A stretch of 64,000 bases of DNA, taken from Patiria pectinifera (taxonomy: Eukaryota; Echinodermata; Asteroidea; Valvatida; Asterinidae). This document shows, one piece after another, positions 21,213-33,086 of the stretch. A program made the translations under genes and the position numbers. The notes beneath the pieces are model-generated. The model was not told the DNA's origin. It made no database searches and saw only the letters and a list, made by a program, of their open reading frames with translations. The stretch is from assembly GCA_029964075.1 (NCBI GenBank), contig CM057149.1, positions 20,970,197 to 21,034,196 on the forward strand, given 5' to 3'. The stretch's first letter is position 1, and the number at the start of each line of letters is the position of its first letter.

Positions 21213-23098
21213 TCTCACTTATGATATGTATTGTTGTTTGTGAAAAGTGGTATTCTTTCGAACGCCACTGGCAATGAGAAGCATTGTTGTTTGTGAAAAG
21301 TGTGACTGTGAGTTTCAGTTTGTGAGTACGGGGAGGGTTGTACGGGGAGGGTTGTACGTACGGGGGGAGGCCTCGGACATCGAGAGTTTGGCCGTGGCGT
21401 GGGTTAACTTACTAGGCTTAATGTTGCCAATTTACTGCATGACCTCCGTAAATACAGGCCTCACTTGGAACATGTACCCGAACATGTTTGTAGAACTTTG
21501 CCAACTCTTGATTTCACAATTGGGCTTTGTTTGTAGTTTATTTTTTGGATTTTGCTTTAGTTTGTTTTAGGCCTAGGCCTATAGGCCTACTACTAGCTAG
21601 AAAAAAAACTGCTGCATTTGTATATAGGCCATGAAATGTACATTCATTCCATACAAATTATGCACACTAAATCTTTGTGGTAATCTTAGAACACGGCAAA
21701 TCATACGTAAAACTTCCTTTAAAGAAATGACTTTCATACTCATAAGTCATAGGCAAAACAAAATTAATTTACTGCAAATCAAAGACCAATAACCAACTTA
21801 ATAAAGAAACCCTCAAATCAAAATTAAAGACGTGATCAAGTTCAAACCTCAGGCCAAAAACCAAAAAATACAGGCAAAGACTAAAACCTGAAACCAACAC
21901 AGTTAGAATAGTGGATATTAGAGAATACACTCTGGCAGAAAATCAAATGACTCGACAACAGACATGAACCCAAGCAGGATAAAGAGCTATTGTTAGCCGA
22001 TGTATTTTTGTTTACAAGTTTTCTTCACCTTAGTCGTTATTCTTTTCTTTCTAACTCCTTTACACAGGACTCTCGATGACACCCACATCACATGACCAGT
22101 TTCAACCATGCTCCAAGCATGCTCCAGTGCATGCTTCAACCAGTTCCCAAAGCAAGAATCTCAACTCAAGACGAAGACGTGACACACCTATTCTTTCCAG
22201 TTCAACTGCAAGATTCCTGGTTTTTCTCTTTACCCATTCAAAACACATTTTCCTTCTAGCCATAATTTTATTTTTAGAAGTCATGAAATAGTGCAAAAAA
22301 ATCACTCTTTTCTGCTGTTTTATGTCCATCCTTTTTTAAAATTATATCCTTGGCTTAGTTGTACCCAAGAATAATGATGGAATGATTACCCGATAATTAC
22401 TGGCCAAGCAGACTTATTTGATAACAAAAGAATGTCTTTGATTACCGAGTTACATAATCACTCTTAAAATTTCACAACAAAATATTCATACTGCATACCC
22501 TCCATTTCTCATGAGTTTTCACCAACACTCATTAAAAATGTTGTCCTGTGACTTAAAATGCCAGTGTCATTATTTATGATTACAGCTTTTAACAAAAAAA
22601 TGCAATTGCACAATAACCTTTGGCCGTCTTGCTTGAAAGTCTTTCATGGAATGTTTGTGCCTATGGTAAACAAGCCTGGACCGACGTCCCTTGCGAAAAT
22701 TGCTCCGAAAACTGACAACAATTATATCCCCTGAGTTTTGTCGAAGTACTACCCTGTACAGTAATGAATGCTGCAAATACATTATTACTAAAAAAATTCT
22801 GATTGTATACCTGATTTCATTTTCACAGTTTTGTAATAAATACATTTAACATGTGGTGCTTGACATAATTATGAAGTGCTCCAATATGTCCTTTCTTTTA
22901 GTTTTACTCTCTTCTGCAAATGAACGTGTTACAGTACTTTGCTGTACAACCCCACCACCATAATAAAAACACCAACTGCTATAATGACATTAACTTCTAC
23001 TTTAATAAGAAACACCCCCTTCACCATAACAAATATAAATTGTTGCCCACTTCCCCGGAAATATAATATGTGACCATTCACAGGTGTAACATAAATTG

Positions 23099-23325
23099 GC
23101 ATGGGCGTCGCGAGGAGGGGCACTCCGAAAAGCAAAAAAAAAAAAACAATAATAAAAAGAGGCGCAAAGTCATAGTGGTGTGAATTTAATGGGTTTGGGT
23201 TGGGGGTGCAAAATGTCCCTGCCCCCCTCTAAAACTGATAAATCGAGAATGTGTTGAGAAAACCAGGAATTGTTTGGGCCAAAATATGTTTTGCCCCCTC
23301 TAGAAAAATCCTGGCGACGCCCACA
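23099..23325. mobile_element. Small MITE with GGGCGTCGC ends
   Basis: ATGGGCGTCGCGAGGAGGGG at the left mirrors ATCCTGGCGACGCCCACA at the right. The ~225 bp between contains A-rich and C-rich tracts. Similar GGGCGTC-plus-G-run starts occur near 5611, 11487 and 29445. Confidence 0.65.
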
Positions 23326-24075
23326 CAATATCCAACCCCCACCCCCACTGGCTGCCCTCTCCTCTCTTCTGTAGTGAGAACGATGGATACGATTTTGTAT
23401 AGGCCAAGATCAAACCGCGTTTCGTCTAAATTACCTATTTGTACAGTTGGTGTATACGTCCTTAATGGTTTGGCACCTTGAAAAATCAATGTTCAAATTG
23501 ACTGGACAATATTCTAGCACAACATTATTTATGAGCTTTATATAATGAGACATCGCATGAGACAATCGGTCGGCAATAAATACTTAATTTCATTCAACTG
23601 TTGACAGCAAAACCTTCCTAATCGGCGCGCAATTTCAAACAACATTTAAACGGTATGAATCCCAGCACAAACATAAACCTCGACAATATCAGCGATTTCA
23701 ATATCACCATCTCCCCTCTATAACAAAAACCATTTCTCCCCATCCCTGGAAATATTTCTCCCCATCCCCGGAAATATTGGTGACATGGTTGACGGGTTTT
23801 ACGGAAATTGGGCGTTTCAACTAGCACCCTTCACCCTAGCTAGCCCCTTCCCCTATATTGACAATATGTCCTGGACCCTCGCACAATCTCCGCAGGAAAC
23901 GTTATGTGCACGCAATACAACTTAGGCGAGACTGATGGCGAATCCAAATAGGCTCGCGTGCAGCAGAGGGTCTGATTCTTTATTTGACTTAACAGTTGTT
24001 TGGAGTTATTAGAGTTTAAATTATCGAGATTTCATTGTATACAGTAATTATTACGAAACAGTCAACTCCACCCAT

Positions 24076-24112
24076 CTAGCGGGTGCCGCGCGAAGCGCGG
24101 CATCCCGCTAGT
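24076..24112 (+). mobile_element. Helitron-type 3' terminus
   Basis: A hairpin GCCGCGC-GAA-GCGCGGC is followed by ATCCCG and CTAG, then T. A GC hairpin a few bases before CTRR, with insertion before T, is the standard Helitron 3' end. I could not place a matching TC 5' end or a Rep/helicase gene, so only the terminus is called. Confidence 0.6.
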
Positions 24113-24202
24113 AAAAGACAACAAGAAGATTGTGTACTTCATGGACTGAGTGAATCCAGAGGGCGCTAGATTTCCATAATCAAGCATTCTGGGTTCGTAA
24201 CA

Positions 24203-24690
24203 GTACCGTTAGACCGCGATATACGAAGTTCGTGTCGCGGGCGCTTGCAGGCATTGCTGTTAGACTGACTGCACATAGGGGTACTACTGGCATTGATGCG
24301 CTATATCTTGTATTTTCTCCGCAACTACTGGGTTTCAAGACCTGTCCCTTTGGCAGCTTCAACACAAGCTTCCGAACAAGGTATAGTTTGTGCAGAACTC
24401 TCCAGGTTAAGGTACCTTTAGACCGCGATATACGAAGTTCGTGTCGCGGGCGCATGCATGCATTGCTGTTAGACTGACTGCACATAGGTGTACTACTGGC
24501 ATTGATGCGCTATATCTCGAATTTTCTCCGCAAGTACTGGGTTTCAAGACCTGTTCTTTTGCCAGCTTGTTGGCCTCAGCACAAGCTTCCGAACAAGGTA
24601 TAGTTTGTGCAGAACTCTCCAGGTTAAGGTACTTTTAGACCGCGATATACGAAGTTCGTGTCGCGGGCGCGCGCGGTTGCTATAATTCGT
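24203..24690. repeat. Second part of the ~222 bp tandem array
   Basis: About 2.2 units equivalent to those at 15.2-16.06 kb, starting GTACCGTTAGACCGCGATAT. It ends in GCGCGCGGTTGCTATAATTCG, which matches the middle of the complete MITE at 36629-37141, so the array is again embedded in MITE family B. Confidence 0.85.
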
Positions 24691-25474
24691 GTTAGGCCTA
24701 TCTGTCTTTATAATCTGAACAAGTAAAAGTGTAAACTAGTGAAGCGAACAATTAAACATCGTACACGAAAGTCGACTATAAACAATAAACTTAGGTAACA
24801 TTGAACTAGGAGATCCTTACCTCTTTTTATCGCGTTCACATACTTTTTAAAACGTTCTTAATTGTTACCTTTTGCTCTTTAATTAAGTGGCAATCTGGGT
24901 TTTCTTATATCTCTAACCTTTTCCTCAATTAGCTTTATTTTAAACATGCTTCATTTCAGTACACCGTCTTTTTATGCAAAAATATAGTCATTTTGTAGCC
25001 GAATCTCGGGGAAACAGTTAGTTTTATGCATTTTTAAATTGGAACAAAGAAACAAAGAACAAGGTGACGAACAAAGTAATTACATGTACATGGACCGGCT
25101 TCGAATACCTTTGCTCATATTTCGCAAATGCTTGCTTAATTGCGAATTCGAATTCCCAAACTGACGCAACGTGAAGCTCATGCGAATTTGAATGACCCGA
25201 AATGACATTTTATGAATGCATTATCTTTGAAAATGAATCGTTGAAAAGTGCAATTGCATATGCTTTTATATTTAAACTTATTTAGTTAATTGAATGTTGA
25301 TCTAAACGTGCATCCAAATTCGTGCGAAAATGGGTGACTCGTCATCAATTTGGCTTATTAAACTATTTATAAAATGATGATATCATCCACAATCAACAAA
25401 TTGCAATGAAACGGTACACGATCCTTTCTTTTTTCTTTTGATGTCACGCGTCTCGTAGTTTAATTAGGCGTAAT

Positions 25475-28400
25475 TCAAGCCGTCTGCTTTGATTTGCATC
25501 TCGCCAGGACCCATTCCATCAACAGCGCCACCAACGAAAGAGCTGATATGCATCCCAGAGTAAAAAAGGCCCAATCAAAACTCCCACTCTGGTCGTACAT
25601 CCAACCTGAAAAAAAAACACACACAAGAAAAGCAGTTCCGAACAGTTGACATTTCGTTTGCTTCGTCGATGTCAACATACCTAATTTTAATCAACAAAAA
25701 TGTCTCCTTATATTACGCAACAGGTATTTTTTTTTTAGAGAGACAGGGGAATGGTAGGGAATATAAAATGTTGAACGTATAAACTTTTTAACATGGACAC
25801 GAATAAGCAACTACCATTGGTGTATGGCTGTGAGAACCCTTAAAAGAGGTGACCATCGACAAATGTGAATGGAACAACTTGTATTCGTGATGATAGCGCC
25901 CACTATCATTGGTTTGGGGATGGTACACGGCAATTACATGGCATGTATTGGTCGATGGGGCATGCAATATTCTGTTCTCGCAAAAGCAATAAGATGAGAC
26001 ACGAAATGCCTTACCTGGAAAGAATCCAAGGCTGAAACCTAAAGTGGCCGTCAACATTTCCATCCAAGCGAAAGCACATACCAAGAGATCAGTTCCAAGC
26101 AGCTCCCTGGTGTAGAGATCATTCAATAAGGCAATTGCTCCATTCCCAGCACAAAAGACGAAGGAGCCGGCCATCATCAGCCAGTAGGTATTTAACCAGG
26201 GAGCTATCAGTAGAGCCGAGGAACTCAGTACGATCATCAGCACCAACGCCGGTCGTAAATTCAACAAATTTCTGTCGACGATAAAACCAAACACAATCCT
26301 GGAAACGACGTTGCCGACCCCTCCGGCTGTGGTGAATGTCACAGCCTCGTATGGAGAGAATCCTTTTGCTTCTGCTTGAGAAACGTAATAGATCAACCAG
26401 TGATCATCCACAAAGCGGCCCAATATGAAGATGACTGCTGTGAACCAAAATGAGACCTGGAAACAAACTGAGATTCCAGTGTGTTTCACCATGGACTTGA
26501 GGGTTTTTTTGAAGGTATTATATGATCGTGATGACTGCTTCAGGTTGCCTTTCTCCTCGGCACTTGATGAACCAACTCGAGGTTCCTCATTGGCGTCGGT
26601 GCTCACCGGCTGATAGCTGCTATTTGTCTCGGTTTCATCAGTCGACGATGAACGCAAGATGGCGCCACACACCCCAAGATGAAGGGCGAACCCTCCAAGA
26701 ATAATCAAAGCCCCTCGCCAGCCATACGTATCCAGCAACAGTTGGGCAAATGGCCCACCAGTGATCAGGCCTATTGGAGCTCCCGAACCCCCAATTCCTG
26801 CTGCAATGCCATAGTTTGTCGGAAAACGGCGCCCGACGAGCGCCCTTGTCAGAATAGGGACGACACTTAAAGCAGGTCCTGCGGATGTTAGACGAGAAAA
26901 TCAATGAGTGATCAAATTCGACAAACGTATTAAAATGAAGGATCCCTATGCTATATGGGATTTGACAGCATTGTGTTTTTGTGTAGGCCTAATATTTATT
27001 CGAAATTGTTAACGTTGCTTCCATTATAATGTACCGTATTTTGCACAGAGCAATGAACAAAACCGCGGCTACTCATAGGGAAACGAGATGGGTAAAGCTT
27101 ACAAACGGTGAAAAACCTTATTAACTCCTCAAGTTTATTTACTTTGTGCTCTACCCATTTTGTTTAACATTGTGAGATTCTAGCGCCTTCTCATCATTCT
27201 GCTTGATGATGAAGAAAATAACACTCAAACAACTGGGCTTTTTTAAGCAACGCGCACCAGCATTTTAAAACGGGAAATAAATACGAGATATATGAACATG
27301 CAGATTAATAACCCATTTTGAGTTTTGTTGGAGAAATAACTACTACAGGTAAAAAATATTACAATATATCTTTCCATACAAACCTACGGGAAAAAGGTGC
27401 GCGTAACGCAACTTTTGCCCCACGCGCTAAAAAATGGCGCCGCCCATGGCTGAACGCGCGTCTGTACGCACTGCCGATCTAGTCTTTTTATTCTGTATCT
27501 ATGGGTATAATATACAAATATTGAATGCTTCGAGTGGTGTAGTAAAACTAGCCTCCCGAGGTGATCCATGGACCATTCTATTTTCCCGAGGCGAAGCCGA
27601 GGGAAAATAGAATGGTCCACGGATCACCGAGGGAGGCTAGTTTTACTTCACCACGAGATAAAGCATTCAATATTTGTTTTATAACACATCGCGCAGAACA
27701 TGATATGTGACGTTACGTGCAAAGCTAAGCACGCAAGCGCGAGCGCATTATGGGCGCGCCCGGCGTGCAATCTTCGAAATGCCCGCGCAGTACGCTGTGA
27801 ATAGCCATTCAGCGTCATTTACGTCATCATCACAGCCAGGGGTTAGTTTAACCCTAAAGGGGCCGGGGGGGGCGGAATCCGCCCCCCCCCCTCAACATTT
27901 TTCGTGATAGCCTCTAAAAAAAAATTTTTTTCGCAACCCGAGCTGTTATGACTTTTTAGCCTCGAGCTTTGCGCATCTTTTGATACCAAAAACATAAAAA
28001 TCGGACCGCGGGTTGCCGCGTAGCGAAAAATTTTCCGGCGCTACGCGCCGTGAAAACTGAATTTTCGCATATACGTCGTGTACACAGAGCAGAATTGCCA
28101 TTCATACATATGAATAATTAATTAGCCATAATTCCAAAACCCTTTGACCTATAGTCATGAAATTTCTTGGGTATGTTTAGGAAGAGTTGCTCTATGCATG
28201 TGCCGAGTTTCAAAATTTTTCGTCACTCGATGGCCGAGATCTTAGGGGGGGGGGCGGAATCCGCCCCCCCCCGGCTGAGAGATGGTCAAAATAACCCGGC
28301 CCCTTTAGGGTTAAGGAACGAGCACGCGCCCCTGGAGTCGAGGCTGTCTTTACACACATTTTATCAGATAAGCTGACATTTTATCAGATAAGCTGAACAA

Positions 28401-30627
28401 AATGGAGCAAACTTCAAGGTGACTATCCAGCTGGATAATGCAAATTGAATTTTGTTGAATATATAATAACTACTGGTAAAAAAATGTTACTTTTACGGAC
28501 ATAAAAATGCAAGTTTGTGCACAAACCTACGAGTAGGCCTATGTAGGTGCGCGTAACGCACGTTATCATAAAATGGCTTTTATGTTATTTTTTTCTTTTG
28601 CATGGGCATAATACAATTCTGCACTGAATTTACGACAGAAAAGTTTGTGGCTACACGCTGTAGAAATATTAATTTTCAGCATTCAGATATGAGAGGAAAA
28701 CTGGCGAAGCGCGATTTCAATCGGTTATCGCGAAAAATATCAGAAAATGGACGAGAATATTAGAATTGAATTCATGGTCAGAATTGGAATCGGTAGACTT
28801 GAGGGAGCCTCTATGACGAGTTTGGAGCTTAATATATGCAACATTTGATTACCTAAATATCAAAAATAAAATGGCTTATATCTTTTGCATGCATGGGCTT
28901 CCTAAAATTCTGCTAGTTATCCTCGCATATCTGAATGCTGAAAATTAATATTTCCACAGCGTGTAACCACACCTTTTCTGTCGTAAACTCAGTGCAGAAT
29001 TTTATTATCCCCATGCAAAAGAAAAAACCCATCAAAGCCATTTTATGATGTGATTAGCATATGTTTCATGAACGTCAACGACGTTAGAGGCTCTGGCAAG
29101 TCTACCAATAGTCCCAACTGGTTGTATGCTTGAGAAGCCATCCATGCAGCACCAGATGTGCGCTTCCCACGGACCTTCAAGTCTTGTCGAGGTAAAGCAA
29201 CAATTTCAACTGCATGTTGTTTGATTTTCTTTGTGAAAAGCAAAGAGTAATGGGTGCAGGGTAATGGGAGGGGTAATGTTCAGTTCAATTATGATTAAGT
29301 CACTGTAAACACAAGAACATATGCCAGCCCGACCACTCTGCGTTTGTAACTCAACAAACGCGAACCTCTAGGTTTTTCTTCTTTGTTTTTTTCGTTTTCC
29401 AGGGGGGAGCAAGTGCCTCCCCTTGCCCCCCCCCCCCCCCCCGCGACGCCCATGACGGTTACGACGAGCATTTTTGGCGACCCGGTTGATTAAAAAAACA
29501 TTATTTTCAACAGCTTTAAGACGAGTGCAATTTGAAAACCCCTTAATTAATCCCAACCCAACCCGAGCTTGTTTTAACAGTGCTCGACTGTACCTTGAAT
29601 AGAGACGGCTTGAAATACGTGCTCATGCCACAAAATGTCCGCCGGGGGGGGGGGCTTTTCTCAGGAACGGTAAGAAATTAAGTAGTTTCCTTTCAACCAA
29701 ATTAGCTTTGAAATAGGATAAGTAAACAATCACATACGATTATTGGGGATTTCAGGCCGTAATTCCCCTTGAACATGCATTGCATGGTACGACCTCTTGA
29801 AAGTACAATGTACATGTAATAACATATTTACCTGCTGCCAGTGCCAGTATTGATGTGAACATGACAATACTAGTGGAAAAAGAAGCGATGATCAGAGAGA
29901 CACCGAGCATGAAACCGCTGATAGTCACCACCGTGCGAGTACCAAACATGGCCTCAAGTGGTGTAGCAAGGAGACCTATTACAACACAAAAATGGTTGGT
30001 AATTTCTTTACGTGCTATTATGGGCCCATGTTTGTTTGCCTATATCGGAACGAACTTTGGTGGGAATCTTAAAGGTAGGAAAATCGGGACATCCAACATT
30101 CCCATCATTGTACAGACGCTGTACACTTCAAATTCGTTATCCGTGTGGACATTTTGAAAAAAATGATGCATAATTTTGTGTATTTGTGCTGAATTAATAA
30201 TTATGTGAACTACTCAGTTAAAAGAGCTTCAGCAAAAAAACAAAAAAAAACAAAAAACAAAAAACCCCACACAAACACAAACAGTACTGTGGAGGTACAG
30301 GGTTGCCACTTATTGTCTTGACAAACACTTATTTGAACCTTTGGCCTGATCAGGTTGTGCTGTATTGCTCTAAAACGACCATATCAGGCGCACATATAAA
30401 GTGGCTCAGCTGCGATAATTCCAAACCTTACCGGTAGCGCATGAGACTGCATTAATGATGGCTATCATCCAGCCGACCAGCCAGGTTTGGGCCGCGAATT
30501 GCTCTTGTAGTGTTGGTAACATCACTCCCAAAGCCTTGAGGACCCACGACCACAATAAGAAGCTGACAAAGAAGCAGAGAACTGCGTACCAGCCCTGGTG
30601 GGAATGACCAGCTTGAACCCTGCCCAT
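25475..30627 (-). CDS. MFS transporter, monocarboxylate-transporter-like (SLC16-like), copy A
   Basis: The minus-strand exons 30627-30432, 29975-29832, 26878-26015 and 25605-25475 join to 1335 nt, 444 codons plus TGA, with consistent phase-1 junctions and no stop. Exon 1 carries the first two membrane segments (WYAVLCFFVSFLLW, WLVGWMIAIINAV). Exon 2 carries the next two. Exon 3 has RRFPTNYGIAAGIGGSGAPIG and YGWRGALIILGG, which correspond to conserved MCT segments. A polar loop (about residues 190-250) follows, then FVDDHWLIYYVSQAEAKGF and further helices. Exon 4 carries the last helix and a short basic tail. The layout (6 helices, loop, 6 helices) fits the major facilitator superfamily at a membrane. 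The classic DGGWGW start motif of SLC16 is absent, so the substrate cannot be named. Intron 2 (2.95 kb) is packed with repeats. Its near-identical sister lies at 39936-42762. Confidence 0.9.
27515..27676. repeat. Large near-perfect palindrome, ~78 bp arms
   Basis: CAAATATTGAATGCTT...GTAAAACTAGCCTCCCGAGG...GGACCATTCTATTTTCCC pairs with its reverse complement across a GAGGCGAAGCC centre. It can form a long hairpin in DNA or RNA. A damaged relative lies at 50932-51016 and a shorter cousin at 7296-7458. Confidence 0.9.
27848..28314. mobile_element. piggyBac-like MITE
   Basis: TTAA-CCCTAAAGGGGCCGGG at the left and CCCGGCCCCTTTAGGG-TTAA at the right give 16 bp terminal inverted repeats starting CCC with TTAA on both sides, the piggyBac signature. 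Each end is followed by a G-run, GCGGAATCCGC, C-run hairpin. There is no transposase. Confidence 0.85.
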
Positions 30628-30773
30628 AACGAAGCCCCGCTGTCTGGTGTTCTAGTAGTTTTCAGTCGCCTTCGCTGTGTAGTAGCCTACGCAAAACTAA
30701 CCAACAAAAGATAAACACAAATGACCATTCTACTTTCACTGTATGGGATTATTATAACTACATGCGCATAACA

Positions 30774-30949
30774 ATTCAAGGCCGGTGTCGTGTCGTGCCT
30801 TGCCTTGCCTGTCGAGCTGTCATGGCGTCGTACAGCTTTCTTTTCACCGGAATTTGCTCATGCTTTTTACAATCTGTTTTAAAGTTTTCCTTATTACTTG
30901 TGCTTAGTAAGGATTCGAAATTTGTTTTGACTAACTTTCCCTAATAGTT
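30774..30949. other. Flank upstream of transporter copy A
   Basis: Unique-looking sequence between the end of duplication copy A and the 24 bp minisatellite. No gene or clear promoter motif was recognised. Confidence 0.4.
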
Positions 30950-31445
30950 TAAACGTAAATTTGTCCAATTTTTCCTGTCCAATACTATCATTTTTTTCCC
31001 GATTCCTCCTGCCAAATACTGTCCGATTCCTGCCAAATACTGTCCGATTTTTCCCGTCAAATTTGTCCGATTTTTCCTGCCCATATACTGTCTGATTTTT
31101 CCTGCCAAATTCTGTCTGATTTTTCCTGCCAAATACAGTCTGATTTTTCCTGCCAAATACAGTCCGATTCCTCCTGCCAAATACTGTCCGATTCTTCCTG
31201 TCAAATTTGTCCGATTTTCCTGCCAAATACTGTCTGATTTTTCCTGCCAAATAGTGTCCGATTTTTCCTAGCAAATACCGTCCGATTTTTCCTGCCAAAT
31301 ACCGTCCGATTCCTCCAGCGTATAATACTGTCGGATTCCCCGAATACTGTCCGATTTTTCCTGCCAAATAGGCTACTATTTTTCCTTTCAAATTTGTACG
31401 ATTTTTCCTGCCAAAATCTGTCCTATTTTTCCTGTCAGATTTGAC
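30950..31445 (-). repeat. Minisatellite, ~24 bp unit, about 20 copies
   Basis: Repeats of CCAAATACTGTCCGATTTTT plus CCTG, with variants. Because 24 is divisible by 3, the minus strand stays open for 205 codons (31511-30894) and reads as an octapeptide repeat of the GRKNRTVF type. The peptide is very basic with no fold expected. I treat it as a repeat rather than a gene. It lies upstream of transporter copy A and is absent from copy B. Confidence 0.9.
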
Positions 31446-31556
31446 AGATTTGTTCATCCAATAAGTTGTTCGTACATACTGTACGTGCATGCACCCTATG
31501 CTCGAGGGCACCGGACACTATTTGGCACCGGACACAATAATTTGGCACGTACTTAA

Positions 31557-33001
31557 GGGGCCATTCAGAATGTTCAATGTTTTAAAATTTCGACTTTTTT
31601 TCCAAATTATTTTGACCCACCCACCCACCCCTAGTTTCGATTAATAAAAAACTGAACATGTACATGTACATGCACTTGCATGTACATGTACATGTACTTG
31701 AACACCATGTACATGTGTGTCTATATAGTTCAGTGACGGCGTGAAGTTGTCGGTCTTCCTCTTTTATGGAATAAAATAATTTGATACCTCACCAAGTATC
31801 TTTTACCGAAATTCAATCAGAATATTTATCAATTTTTAAATTGTTTTTTTAGTTGTTGTGTTACTTGTTGGTGTCCCTGCCACACTGTACGATGGTGTAG
31901 CCGTGGGTTATGCACGTGGATTGTTTACTTTCGTTTTGACGGGGACTTTACTGAATAGAGTCTGGTGACTGTACATAGAAATTTCTTTGAATAAAAGTCG
32001 AATCGTTCATTCATGTGAACTTGTTATGCAAAACAGGGGCAGTGGTTCAAGGATATCTATGGCGACTTGCACAAAGTGTGCAAGAACGCGACTTGAACGC
32101 TTTTACGTGTTCACAATGCAACAACGCTGTTTAGTTATTTCAATGTGTGACGCAGTGAGAAATTTTGGAATCATTATGGCGTCAGCGATACTTGCTGGGG
32201 AGCTCTTGCGTACGACTTTCTGTACTTTGGTACTGTTGTTTCCAGGACAATTGTGTGTACGTTACCCCGACGTACCCAGATTTTCAAAGACGAAATTGCC
32301 GACCTCAAACTTGTTAGTGTCATATTTGGCAACTATATGTGCGTTATTAGTTTAATTAAACAAATGAACAGGTTAATTAAACATAGTACCATTGAAGGTA
32401 CCTAAAAGTAAACATAACAGCATAGAAAACCGACAGACGAACATAAAATGTTACAAATAAACATATTTGTCTGGATAATTTTTTAGGGCGTTACCGGCAA
32501 GTTAACACAAACTTGGTGTCAAATAGATCATGGGAGTTACTTTTCTTTGACTTTTCATACAAGTTTACATAAACTTTAACTGTATGACCTGCAGTGGTGT
32601 AGCCACGGGGGCGTGCGACAGCCCTCCATGAAACCTTGTCGCCCCCCCCCCGGTCGCCTCCCCCACTGATATTTTGAGTTTCTAAAACAATTATCATTGA
32701 TCTACATGACGCCCCCCTCCCCATGAAATGTTCCAGTCCCCCAAGCGCCCCCACTGAAAAATTCCTGGCTACGCCACTGACAGTACATACAGGGGATGAA
32801 GTTGGAAAAGAAACACCATCGCGATATCGGAACGTTTGCGCGTAGTTCAGGCAAGTCAAAAGATCTATCTTTCTTTGTTTTTTTTAAATCTTTTTTCCAT
32901 GGAAAGTGAATTTCGATTTTCAATTATTTAGCTTGACCCACCCACCCACAATTTGGAAAAAAGATCGAAATTTTAAAACATTGAAAATTCTGAATGGCCC
33001 C
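31557..33001. mobile_element. PIF/Harbinger-like non-autonomous element, 1.45 kb
   Basis: GGGGCCATTCAGAATGTTCA...AAAATTTCGA at the left mirrors TCGAAATTTT...GAATGGCCCC at the right (arms ~70 bp). TAA lies on both sides (31554-31556 and 33002-33004). It has interrupted a short repeat of TTTGGCACCGGACAC words that continues on each side. No transposase frame. A smaller MITE is nested at 32593-32779. Confidence 0.8.
32593..32779. mobile_element. Nested MITE with CAGTGGYGTAGCC ends
   Basis: CAGTGGTGTAGCCACGGGGG at the left mirrors ATTCCTGGCTACGCCACTG at the right, a terminus often seen in animal MITEs. The body is rich in C runs. It is nested in the 31557-33001 element. Confidence 0.75.
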
Positions 33002-33086
33002 TAAGTGCCAAATAGAGTCTTGTGCCTGCTGCGCATGCTCATTGGACACTATTTTGGCACCGGACGGTTTTTGGCACGATCGACAC

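Larger units (their letters stand above)
19411..24075. other. Gene-free region inside the nested insertion
   Basis: No convincing protein. It holds a GC-rich stretch (19.5-19.8 kb), a cluster of CGCACAAC-like words (19.84-20.19 kb), a promoter-like patch (20.92-21.21 kb), a pair of inverted MITE ends (23.10-23.33 kb) and AT-rich sequence. The open frames here are short and unlike known proteins. Confidence 0.5.
16065..24202. mobile_element. Putative 8.1 kb nested insertion splitting the tandem array
   Basis: The 15.2-16.06 kb array stops at ...GGTTAAGGTAC. A second array resumes at 24203 with GTACCGTTAGACCGCG, the expected next part of the unit. GTAC is therefore present on both sides. The inserted ends TATTGCGATCCC and GGGTTCGTAACA are loosely inverted. 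The segment holds a LINE (16.2-19.4 kb) and a Helitron-type end (24.1 kb), so it is itself composite. The boundaries are inferred. Confidence 0.55.
26879..29831. other. Repeat-filled intron 2 of transporter copy A
   Basis: The same intron in copy B is only 327 bp. The extra sequence holds a repeat at 27360-27500 (also at 43370-43500), a large palindrome (27515-27676), a piggyBac-like MITE (27848-28314), partly inverted A+T-rich blocks (28440-29050) and long C/G runs near 29426 and 29643. No gene seen. Confidence 0.7.
24706..30773. repeat. Segmental duplication, copy A
   Basis: From CTTTATAATCTGAACAAGT (24706) to CACTGTATGGG...CATGCGCA (30773) the sequence matches 39174-42903 in exons, introns and flanks. 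Copy A has an extra ~2.6 kb in intron 2. The match ends exactly where a SINE starts in copy B. Confidence 0.85.

Noticed and set aside
30960..31445. CRISPR-like array of short regular repeats
   Set aside because: Units are head to tail without unique spacers in a eukaryotic sequence. It is a minisatellite.
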